From positions 9,548,001-9,612,000 of the forward strand of contig CM082587.2 in NCBI GenBank assembly GCA_040954595.2: DNA of 64,000 bases. Reading direction: 5' to 3'. The DNA is from Balanoglossus misakiensis. Lineage: Eukaryota; Hemichordata. Numbering within the stretch: the stretch's first letter is position 1; each line of letters begins with the position of its first letter. The notes beneath the pieces were generated by a model. It did no database searches and was not told the DNA's origin. It saw only the letters and a program-made list of their open reading frames with translations. This document shows positions 34,194 through 44,500 of the stretch, one piece after another. The position numbers and the translations under genes were made by a program.

Positions 34194-35562
34194 CTAAAGC
34201 TTGGCAGAAATGGCGTCAACAAACTCTTCCATGGTAACGTCGTAGGCACCCTGCAATTAAGAAAATACAAATGAATTCAGACCTATTACCTCAATGTATA
34301 ACCGTCATTTACTGTTTTCTATTCAAATCAGTCATTGTATAGGAAAAATATATGTGGTGTCTTTTTGTCATTGTTATGTGAAACCGGTTAACACCACCCA
34401 TTTATTTGTTGATTTATTTTGCAATCTTCTTTTATTTCATAAAGGTACTTTGCTATAAACTGAAGCTGAATTTACTTTGTAGAGGTTTCAAACTACTGTT
34501 CTTGTACAAAACCCTTGACAATTAAATTAGATAGGAAATTCAAAATAGAGTGTACCTTTATTAACACATCTTTCTTGTCCACATCTTACAGTGTAATAAA
34601 TTTCCTTCGTTTGAGATTCATGACAGTTGACACCCGAATATAGTTTTCACATACCTGCAACAGTTCCCCTTTTATATTCCTTGGCAATAGCTTGCGTAAA
34701 TAGACCAGCACCACTGGAGGATAGCTATATTGCGCACCAACGGGTCCAACTTCTTTGGCCTACAATAAGTACAAGGAAAATAAGTGAATGAAAACCACAG
34801 ACTGCAACCGAATGGCTTCGTACGTATGCACACACAAAACACCACGTATAGCGCCGCTACATACCACTTTACGACACATACACTTTTACACGTCCCTACA
34901 CTTCCCGAATGTCGTAAATGTCGCGAAAATATACACGTATTTTGCGATGTTTCTCTCCCCTGTACCGGATCCGGTCAAATACGATCGATCGTGTTTAGCG
35001 ATTTTCATGGGATACTTACGTAGAGAGCGTGGGCCCAGTGGCAGTATAATATCCATCGAATCCGTTTCTGCCCTATGCCCCTTTTCCTTCTCTCCGCGAC
35101 CATTTTTTTCAATAGCGTCACAGAACATGTCGCCGAGATTTGATCTGAAAAAGATTATGCATAGCTTGAATCATTGACTCTGCAGTGCACACTTGGCCTT
35201 GGCTTTTACCTATGTGATTTCACACAGAAATTTCTATATAATTCTATTTTAACGTTTCGCCGACCACTGTCGTAATGCTTTTTGCATTTGTTGCCATTGC
35301 ATCAAATGGCCATTTCAGTGTCGTGTGAGACAAAAGTAGCATCACGCCTGTTTTGACGTGAAGTGTTTCTACAGTCGTAGAAAGGCACAGGTAAACAGGA
35401 TAACACGTGTAATAAACCATGCTGACTGGTTTTGCGTGTAAGTAGGGTACACAATTCATTAATACGTATATTACTGTGTAAATGAGCGAGGGAAATGTAT
35501 ACTTACCGGCAATTCTGGAAGGCTCGAACTACAGCAGTTCTTGCACGGAAAATCGGATCCAT
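34194..35562 (-). CDS. Accessory gene of element 2, unknown 111-aa protein (4 exons)
   Basis: Exons on minus: 35562-35507 (ATG), 35144-35020, 34752-34655, 34250-34194 (TAG). The pieces read MDPIFRARTAVVRAFQNC, NLGDMFCDAIEKNG, DIILPLGPRSL, VGPVGAQYSYPPVVLVYLRK and YDVTMEEFVDAISAKL. Introns are GT-AG. The obvious acceptor at 34759 breaks the frame; using the AG seven bases further in keeps it, so exon 3's start is uncertain. I do not recognise the family. It faces the transposase gene 315 bp away, the same layout as the MADS gene in element 1, and like that protein it begins MDP. It may regulate or assist transposition. Confidence 0.6.
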
Positions 35563-36958
35563 AACAAAACGTGTTATTTGCAAGATGCTCGGTGTAAGAA
35601 ATAAACAGACTACGGCAAAATTGAGGTAAAAGCGACGCTTTCCTTTCTAGATAAACAACATGACGTCATCATTGAAGCCGATGTCTTGTTACCCTTCGCA
35701 GAAAGAAGCCACCCATCACAAAAGTTGTTTATTGTATGTGTGAAACGGGAAACGATGCGCGTGCATCTGTCCAGTTGGCACGCTTTTCTTCAGACAACTG
35801 TAATATAAATGTCCGAGTTTTGGTTTTTTTTTGGCGGGTGCTACACCCCATATAATTGTTGAAAACGTGTTGAAGTAGTTTATGTCGCTGTTTCCTATTT
35901 TTCTATGGACTTTGTGACTGCAGTGCACTGCTCGTTTTCCGTTTTATTGGCCTGGAAAATCACTGCGTTGCTACTGCACTGCACTAGCTATAAGCGGTCT
36001 TCGATTTGTTGTGGAGATAGAACCCGTTTCATCCAAATAGCACTACTCTGTTGTCTCGAATACTGTTATCGCTTTCAAAACAATGATTATTTATTCTTTC
36101 CTTGCCGATAAACAGTTTGTTTGATAAGAGTGTCCAAGCTTCGGACTAATCTCTTGCCGTTGCCTTGTAAACACAATCCCGATGTAATGACCCGCCCATG
36201 TTTGCAGAGGAAATAGATTATGTCACATAGCGGGAGTGCCTGGGCGCGTTTACCTCAGAATCGGCGAAGTTTTTCAGCTTAATTTCCGTCGTTAGATTGG
36301 ATTTCATGTCCGATGCACATTCAAGTTATTTAATTACCCCTTGTCGATATATTTGTGGGGTTTTGTTTTTTTTGACGTCGATACTTTCGAGGCAGGAGGA
36401 GAAATAAGTGTCAACAATGCAAATTGCCGTTTTTCTCGGTTTGCATTTTCGCTGCTTTTGGCAACTTCGGACTAAAATAGCTTCGCCCTGCGTAGGCCGA
36501 ATTTGCTCAAATTTTGAGAGGGAATTGTGTATGACCCATCCAACAAAATGGTAGTTTTGTTTGTCGATAGAGTGTCCCTGGCGGGAATAAACTCTGATTC
36601 AATACAACTCACCGTGAATTTGATCAAATTTTCTGAAAATCTAACTTTCAAACACTGTTACTCCTCAATGGAAGCAGATAACGCAAAACAAAATTACCGT
36701 TGTTTGCACGTGTACTCTAGTTTCGAATGACATATTAAGATGCATAATGCATGGTCAACTTTTTTACCTATTTTAAATTTCATGACATAATATCAAAAAT
36801 GTTTTTTTTTTCACCCAAAATCGCCACCATTTCCGGGGATCAATAATATTTGCAACTCAAACAAAAGTTCAAAATCTCAGCTTCCAGAATATATATGGTT
36901 TATGGGGGTTTTAACTTTGTCTTTGATGAGAAATAGGCCTCTGAAAAAGTCTCGACGG
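35563..36958. other. Right non-coding part of element 2
   Basis: No gene is recognisable. It includes the 5' flank of the minus-strand accessory gene and AT-rich sequence leading to the right TIR. Confidence 0.45.
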
Positions 36959-36979
36959 TTTCATGCAATGCCACCTTAA

Positions 36980-37376
36980 AAACTAACAATCACCGCTCTA
37001 TAGCTCTCTCATATCATCAAGGTTCTTAGATAGACATTTTCATGCATAGCCGTGGTTCTTAGCCAAAAATCGTGGTTCTTACCGAAAGATCGTGGTTCTT
37101 ACGTTTTACACCAAAGTCAAAACAAGTCAGTGTTTTAGCTGACAAAGTCTTATTTTTAGTCGATGCGATGATAATTTCTCATTAAAAATTTATAATTATC
37201 GTAATTTATCTCTCTGAAATCACCAAGGTTCTTAAATTGGCATTTTCATGCATAGCCGTGGTTCTTACCGAAAAATCGTGGTTCTTACGTTTTACACCCT
37301 ACAAAGTCAAAACAAGTCAGTGTTCTAGCTGACAAAGTCTTATTGTTAGTCGATGCGATGATAATTTCTCATTAAA
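36980..37376. repeat. About 200-bp tandem repeat, right part
   Basis: Starting at 36980 with AAACTAACAATCACCGCTCT, the array cut at 18750 resumes mid-unit. Further blocks of GCCGTGGTTCTTA (37048, 37255) and GATGATAATTTCTCATTAAA (37168, 37359) show about two more units. Joining CTCATTAA (18743-18750) to 36980 restores a normal unit. Confidence 0.88.
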
Positions 37377-37772
37377 CATTTCAGTAAAATGCAATTTCAG
37401 TAAAATGGGTTGATGTTTTTAAGTGGACAACGTGTTTGTTTTACTTTATAAGTAAATAAATTTAACATGAAAAAAATTGACCACCACAAATTTGTTTAGG
37501 CACACCAATAAAAAACAAGCAAAACAAAGAATATTCTAAAATGTAGCTTCAACCAAGTTTCATTGAAATTAACTTGTTAAAAAATCAATTTGTGACAAGC
37601 AATGATATATATGATTATAAAATGAAATAGTAATTCTTAACGTTTGTCAGTTGGAACTTGTAACTTATACATGTAGTATAAAGCAACTAAACACATATCC
37701 CCAGTACTCAATTCTGGATGCCATATTATGTATCCAATGCAAAGAAGGAAATCAAACTATGCAGGCACCATG
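37377..37772. other. AT-rich stretch 3' of the HECT-like exon
   Basis: Nothing recognisable. It lies downstream of the minus-strand HECT-like stop codon and may hold its 3' UTR. Confidence 0.4.
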
Positions 37773-39887
37773 TCATACTCTACCAAAATGTCTAGTGGTA
37801 AATGCATAATCATACAACCCGTGCATCCTGTCTACTGACAATAGGTCATGCTCAAGAGTGGGTCTCGGTAGCTTTAATAAATTGATGCAAGTATCTGACG
37901 TTGGAATAAAAGATATTTCATATGGAATAAATTCAATACTTGGCGCAGTTCCAAACCCTAACACTGGTTCTTGCTCTGTTCCCGTTGTAAAGACAAGTAG
38001 TCCTGTTTCATAATGACCTACATTACACGTCCTATACACATGTATTGCATGTTCTGATTGGTTTATCCGATTCTCTAAGGTCCACTTGCGGCACGCTGAT
38101 TGGAGGGACCTTGTAGGTTAGGTCTTATTACTATGTATTATTCACTAGACCTTGTAGGTTAGGTCTTATTACTATGCATTATTCACTAGACCTTGTAGGT
38201 TAGGTCTTATTACTATGCATTATTCACTTTACAGCTCCCCGATTGGTTAATGTGTAGGCCTGGTCCTCCAGTGTTCACTGCCTCATTATACAGGACCTTA
38301 TAGGTTAGGTCTTATTAATATGTATTTATTCACCATACAGCTCCCTGATTGGTTAATGTGTCAGTCTGGTCCCCCATGTGTTCACTGCCTCATTGTGAAA
38401 TGTCCAAAGTGCTTCCTGGCTACCGTTGTGGTAACACATTATTCGGGATGTCCGCAGATCGTTCATTGCTTTTCTAAGAAATAGCCTGACTGATATTATC
38501 TCCAACATAAACCGCACCCTGGAAAGATTAAATGATCTTTTAGGTGGACTTTGAAAATCTGATTAACTCATCTAAGCATTTTAGCTAACAGTTGTATATT
38601 TTTTTAATCACCCTCCTACTTCTCATCATCAATTTTATTATTGTTGTTATTACTATTTTAAAGTAAATTTGTTTTGACGAAGATGTTGTGATAAGGAGTA
38701 CGTTGTCCGTTTATACATTCGTATATTGTTTTCGTAAAATGGAACTGTGACGGTGCAGCTTCGTGAAAGAAGTACAATAAAAGTAATCATACCTGTAAAG
38801 CAACTAATGAGGTATCCCAAAGAAATGCAATGCTATTTTAAACATTTCTATTTTTGGTTTGCTCGAATGAATAGCACACACTTCGTATTCAGCCAGGTGT
38901 TACACGAAGTGATGCGCTGAAAGGCATTACGTAACAAAACACTAGCCCATTTCAACAAACCGCCACTGGAAATAAAAAAAAATTCTCCTGGCAATTTTTA
39001 TTTCGAGTATCTAGTTCACAGTATCACAAAAAAATACCATGAATAGTGTGAAGGAAAAGGTGAAATCCAATCATTATAGGCCTATAAGTGCCTTTCTTTA
39101 TACACTGGGATCGAGCTTCGACCACGCGCAGGCAGCATGCCAGACAGAATACGACAACTGTATTCAGAAAGTACAAAAGACTTTGCATAACGAGGCAGTG
39201 AAAACTGGAGACCTACACATTAACCAATCAGGGAGCTAATAGTTGAATAAATACATATTAATAAGACCTAACCTACAAGGTCCTGCATAATGAGGCAGTG
39301 AACACTGGAGGACCAGACCTACACATTAACCAATCAGGGAGCTGTAAAGTGAATAATACATAATAATGAGACCTAACACGTAAGGTCCCTCCAATCAGCG
39401 TGCCGCAAGTGGACCGAAGATTACCAGATGGACCAATCACACTTGTCGGTACATATGTCATGGACCTGACTTATGAAACAGGACTAGTACATCTTCTAGT
39501 GTGACTGATCCTCTTCTATTACCTTTTAGACAAATAGAAAGTCAGGTAGAAAAGTAAGCACGGCTGCCATGAGAAAAATATGCATTGATGTCATGAATCA
39601 TGCTGTTTGACGAAACATTGCTATAAACCATGAAAGTTATATTTTAACCCATTGATATAGCCAATACATTACTTACTTGCAACTTCACGAAGATATTTGT
39701 TGAATACTGCATATACTTGGCCTTCGTATGTTCTATTCTTCGATATCAAAATGACGTCAGACGCGCTCAAGCGGCAGTTACGTTCGCATTCACATTTCCA
39801 GATGACGGACAACTTCAGCAACGTGGACTTACGTCGTGCAGACAAAGACTGTGCAGATGAAATGCAATGAGGCTGATGAGGCACCAT
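37773..39887 (-). pseudogene. HECT E3 ligase-like C-terminal exons, interrupted by a transposon
   Basis: Minus strand. An upstream exon (open from 39887, donor at 39677/39676) ends VYAVFNKYLREVA. The last exon starts at 39522 (acceptor TAAAAG) and reads NRRGSVTLEDV; after removal of the element at 38000-39484 and one TA it continues LLVFTTGTEQEPVLGFG, IEFIPYEISFIPTSDTCINL and LKLP, ending FGRV at 37773. The phase of the exon join and the 88 remaining codons are consistent. VTLEDVLLxFTTG...PxxGF...TCxNLLKLP is the C-lobe of HECT ubiquitin ligases, which holds the catalytic Cys (TCIN). The nearest type is the G2E3-like multicopy HECT family. Earlier exons are not found, the start is unknown, and the insertion should destroy the protein. 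Confidence 0.8.
38000..39484. mobile_element. 1,485-bp inverted-repeat element with TA duplication, inside the HECT-like exon
   Basis: The ends GTCCTGTTTCATAA and TTATGAAACAGGAC are flush with TA at 37998-37999 and 39485-39486. Beyond the outer 14 bp the arms stay related for over 200 bp: GTCCACTTGCGGCACGCTGA and GATTGGAGGGACCTT occur near 38081-38113 and reversed near 39387-39416. The left arm holds a short tandem repeat (ACCTTGTAGGTTAGGTCTTA, three copies from 38109). No transposase is encoded. It looks like a non-autonomous element moved by a TA-targeting transposase. Confidence 0.82.
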
Positions 39888-40194
39888 ACCTGATACATGT
39901 TATGTGTTTGGCGGCTCTAAAGTAAAATCATACTCGGAAAATCTTTTTCTGGATGCCGAAATATTGCTTGCCCGTCATCTGAAAATGACAACGCCGTGGG
40001 TCACATGGCCAGATCACGTGATTGATAGTAAAGAATTATTACACCCATTCTCACTGAACGATGGTGTTAGCATTGCTTTTAGCCTTGGCAAAGTGAGTTT
40101 AGAGGATGTATTTTCACGAAGAAGATGCTGGAATTTAGGCAGCTCTATACATATCTGTATTAAGTAATATACAGAATATATGTGTGTAATATTT
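39888..40194. other. Unassigned open frame right of the HECT-like exon
   Basis: A plus-strand frame at 39904-40167 (starts MFGGSKVKSYSENL, 87 codons) is open but resembles no family I know and lacks clear splice context. It is noted only as unassigned. Confidence 0.25.
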
Positions 40195-40340
40195 AGGGGT
40201 TATTGCACAAATTTTGGTCGATAACGCGTCGTATTTGAGTGATGTCCGTATTTTGACGAGTTGCACTTCGCAACGAGTCAAAATACGGACATCACGAGAA
40301 TGCGTCGCGTTATCGACCAAAATTAGTGTAATAACCCCTT
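40195..40340. repeat. Foldback hairpin element, arms about 60 bp
   Basis: GGGGTTATTGCACAAATTTT, GGTCGATAACGCG and GATGTCCGTATTTTGACGAG at 40196-40260 are mirrored at 40276-40339. Only about 20 bases separate the arms and there are few mismatches. The two opposing frames here (40135-40320 minus, 40214-40447 plus) are a by-product of the palindrome. It is likely a foldback MITE; no clear target duplication was seen. Confidence 0.85.
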
Positions 40341-41567
40341 ATCATACATGCCTACCTATAAAACAGTACGATTTGCGAAAATGCGCCGAGAAAAACGATT
40401 TCAAATTTGAACCCGGCGCTGGGATCACGGCAGTAGCCATGTTGTGACGTATGACGTCTGGGCCGTAGTATCATTTTAAGGGGGTTGGCAGCTTTCATTA
40501 CGATGGGCACATCCGCATTCTAAATAAAATTGTCTACGTTCTCTTTCAAAATATCATGTTAACAATTATTTTGCATTGAGAATTTCGAAGAACTAAAAAT
40601 GATATATTCAACATGACAAAACTTTCCAGCTTTGAAAACTTTATTACAGCTTCTAATAACCGAATTTTACAACACCCCTCTCCACTAGAGTCCTATGCCC
40701 CGTGTGTCGCGCGCGCGCAGCGAACTGTCGCGCCGAGACGCGGATGCGATATTTCACATTGTGAAATACCGTAAAATATCTTCGGGGCGAGAACAATAAA
40801 AAGTGTTAAATACAGTCGCTGCATGTATGATAAATGTGTATTAATACATTTCTAGACTTCTCTTGTAGACACACGAAAAACATGACAATGGAAGCAAACC
40901 ATAGTGTGATTATAACTCAATAATCTATAAACAGTTGTTTAAACTCACCTTATGTATCCCTAATTTGTTTAGCCCTTCCTTTAATTTCTCCAGACATGGA
41001 TTTAATGACACTAAGCCTGTAGAGCTCTGATAAGACATAGGCACCTAGGAATTGAGGCAATACTCCATTCTGCAATATGCTCACAGCCATAAGAATTAAT
41101 AATTTAAGTTGCATTTTGAAGAGCTCCTGTGTGAGTTGCGAGAAGTTCAGTCTAACGAGTCATATAACATGACCCCATGTGTATGTCTTGATTGCCATTC
41201 ATGAACTAATTTAACATGCAATTTGTCCACACAATACTCATAGAAAATCATTGGTCATGCATATTCCATGTTTGAATGGGTTTTGGCATTGGCATGAATC
41301 AACTTTGAATCAAAGAAAGTTTAGAAAGAACTCCCGTGTTCTGAGGGAATTAAAGGCATGAAATAAATATAGAAAATATTGGAAATTAATCAACAATTTA
41401 AGAATAGCTCTTCTGTTTGAGAATCGCAATAGTGAAAGCAATTTGATCCACAGTATTGAAATTTACAATACAAACAGAAAACCCTACATAACCCCTACAT
41501 ACCCTACATGGGCATAATCCCAGAATACCAATAAGTATACCAGTTAACAGCTGAAAATTGGCTAAGT
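40341..41567. other. Unassigned stretch left of the 130-bp satellite
   Basis: No gene is recognisable. A GC-rich patch with GCGCGCGC lies at 40708-40716, and two TGACGT half-sites are near 40445-40455. The rest is AT-rich up to the satellite edge. Confidence 0.4.
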
Positions 41568-44500
41568 CGCCTGTCTTAGGTCACCACTTCATAAGTGGTC
41601 TTACCCGTCATTGGCACAAACAGTCTCAGGAAGTAAGCTTTCAGCCTACCAATGTAGCTATTGTATTTTCCACTTTTTTAAGTGAAGCCTGACTGTCGCC
41701 TGTCTTAGGTCACCACTTCATAAGCGGTCTTACCCGTCATTGGCACAAACAGTCTCAGGAAGTAAGCTTTCAGCCTACCAATGTAGCTATTATATTTTCC
41801 ACTTTTTGTAAGTGAAGCCTGACTGTCGCCTGTCTTTGGTCACCACTTCAGAAGCAGTCTTACCCGTCATTGGCACAAACAGTCTCAGGAAGTAAGCTTC
41901 CAGCCTACCAATGTAGCTATTATATTTTCCACTTTTTGTAAGTGAAGCCTGACTGTCGCCTGTCTTAGGTCACCACTTCATAAGCGGTCATACCCGTCAT
42001 TGGCACAAACAGTCTCTGGAAGTAAGCTTTCAGCCTACCAATGTTGCTATTATATTTTCCACTTTTTGTAAGTGAAGCCTGACTGTCGCCTGTCTTAGGT
42101 CACCACTTCATAAGCGGTCTTACCCGTCATTGGCACAAACAGTCTCAGGAAGAAAGCTTTCACCTTACCAATGTAGCTATTGCATTTTCCACTTTTTGTA
42201 AGTGAAGCCTGACTGTCGCCTCTCTTAGGTCACCACTTCATAAGCGGTCTTACTCGTCATTGGCACAAACAGTCTCAGGAAGTAAGCTTTCAGCCTACCA
42301 ATGTAGCTATTATATTTTCCACTTTTTGGTAAGTGAAGCCTGACTGTGGCCTGTCTTAGGTCACCACTTCATAAGCGGTCTTACCCGTCATTGGCACAAA
42401 CAGTCTCAGGAAGTAAGCTTTCAGCTTACCAATGTAGCTATTACATTTTCCACTTTTTGTAAGTGAAGCCTGACTGTCGCCTGTCTTAGGTCACCACTTC
42501 ATAAGCGGTCTTACCCGTCATTGGCACAAACAGTCTCAGGAAGTAAGCTTTCAGCTTACCAATGTAGCTATTATATTTTCCACTTTTTGTAAGTGAAGCC
42601 TGACTGTCGCCTGTCTTAGGTCACCACTTCATAAGCGGTCTTACCCGTCATTGGCACAAACAGTCTCAGGAAGAAAGCTTTCAGCCTACCAATGTAGCTA
42701 TTGTATTTTCCACTTTTTGTAAGTGAAGCCTGACTGTCGCCTGTCTTAGGTCACCACTTCATAAGCGGTCTTACCCGTCATTGGCACAAACAGTCTCAGG
42801 AAGTAAGCTTTCAGCCTACCAATGTAGCTATTATATTTTCCACTTTTTGTAAGTGAAGCCGGACTGTCGCCTGTCTTAGGTCACCACTTCATAAGCGGTC
42901 TTACCCGTCATTGGCACAAACAGTCTCAGGAAGTAAGCTTTCAGCTTACCAATGTAGCTATTACATTTTCCACTTTTTCTAAGTGAAGCCTGACTGTCGC
43001 CTGTCTTAGGTCACCACTTCATAAGCGGTCTTACCCGTCATTGGCACAAACAGTCTCAGGAAGTAAGCTTTCAGCTTACCAATGTAGCTATCATATTTTC
43101 CACTTTTTGTAAGTGAAGCCTGACTGTCGCCTGTCTTAGGTCACCACTTCAAAAGCGGTCTTACCCGTCATTGGCACAAACAGTCTCAGGAAGTAAGCTT
43201 TCACCTTACCAATGTAGCTATTACATTTTCCACTTTTTGTAAGTGAAGCCTGACTGTCGCCTGTCTTAGGTCACCACTTCATAAGCGGTCTTACCCACCA
43301 GTGGCACAAACAGTCTCAGGAAGTAAGCTTTCAGCCTACCAATGTAGCTATTATATTTTCCACTTTTTGTAAGTGAAGCCTGACTGTCGCCTGTCTTAGG
43401 TCACCACTTCATAAGCGGTCTTACCCGTCATTGGCACAAACAGTCTCAGGAAGTAAGCTTTCAGCCTACCAATGTAGCTATTATATTTTCCACTTTTTGT
43501 AAGTGAAGCCGGACTGTCGCCTGTCTTAGGTCACCACTTCATAAGCGGTCTTACCCGTCATTGGCACAAACAGTCTCAGGAAGTAAGCTTTCAGCTTACC
43601 AATGTAGCTATTACATTTTCCACTTTTTCTAAGTGAAGCCTGACTGTCGCCTGTCTTAGGTCACCACTTCATAAGCGGTCTTACCCGTCATTGGCACAAA
43701 CAGTCTCAGGAAGTAAGCTTTCAGCTTACCAATGTAGCTATCATATTTTCCACTTTTTGTAAGTGAAGCCTGACTGTCGCCTGTCTTAGGTCACCACTTC
43801 AAAAGCGGTCTTACCCGTCATTGGCACAAACAGTCTCAGGAAGTAAGCTTTCACCTTACCAATGTAGCTATTACATTTTCCACTTTTTGTAAGTGAAGCC
43901 TGACTGTCGCCTGTCTTAGGTCACCACTTCATAAGCGGTCTTACCCATCATTGGCACAAACAGTCTCAGGAAGTAAGCTTTCAGCCTACCAATGTAGCTA
44001 TTGTATTTTCCACTTTTTGTAAGGGAAGCCTGACTGTCGCCTGTCTTAGGTCACCACTTCATAAGCGGTCTTACCCGTCATTGGCACAAACAGTCTCAGG
44101 AAGTAAGCTTTCAGCCTACCAATGTAGCTCTTGTATTTTCCACTTTTTGTAAGTGAAGCCTGACTGTCGCCTGTCTTAGGTCACCACTTCATAAGCGGTC
44201 TTACCCATCATTGGCACAAACAGTCTCAGGAAGTAAGCTTTCAGCCTACCAATGTAGCTATTGTATTTTCCACTTTTTGTAAGGGAAGCCTGACTGTCGC
44301 CTGTCTTAGGTCACCACTTCATAAGCGGTCTTACCCGTCATTGGCACAAACAGTCTCAGGAAGTAAGCTTTCAGCCTACCAATGTAGCTATTGTATTTTC
44401 CACTTTTTGTAAGTGAAGCCTGACTGTCGCCTGTCTTAGGTCACCACTTCATAAGCGGTCTTACCCGTCATTGGCACAAACAGTCTCAGGAAGTAAGCTT

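Larger units (their letters stand above)
30218..36975. mobile_element. Element 2: 6,758-bp Kolobok-like DNA transposon
   Basis: Perfect 17-bp inverted ends GGTGGCATTGCATGAAA lie at 30218-30234 and 36959-36975, flanked by TTAA at 30214-30217 and 36976-36979. It contains a plus-strand 5-exon DDE transposase gene (30557-33879) and a convergent minus-strand 4-exon gene (34194-35562). TTAA duplication together with this transposase type points to the Kolobok superfamily. The region 35563-36958 has no recognisable gene. Confidence 0.88.

Noticed and set aside
40135-40447. Paired opposing ORFs
   Set aside because: They are mirror images made by the foldback palindrome.
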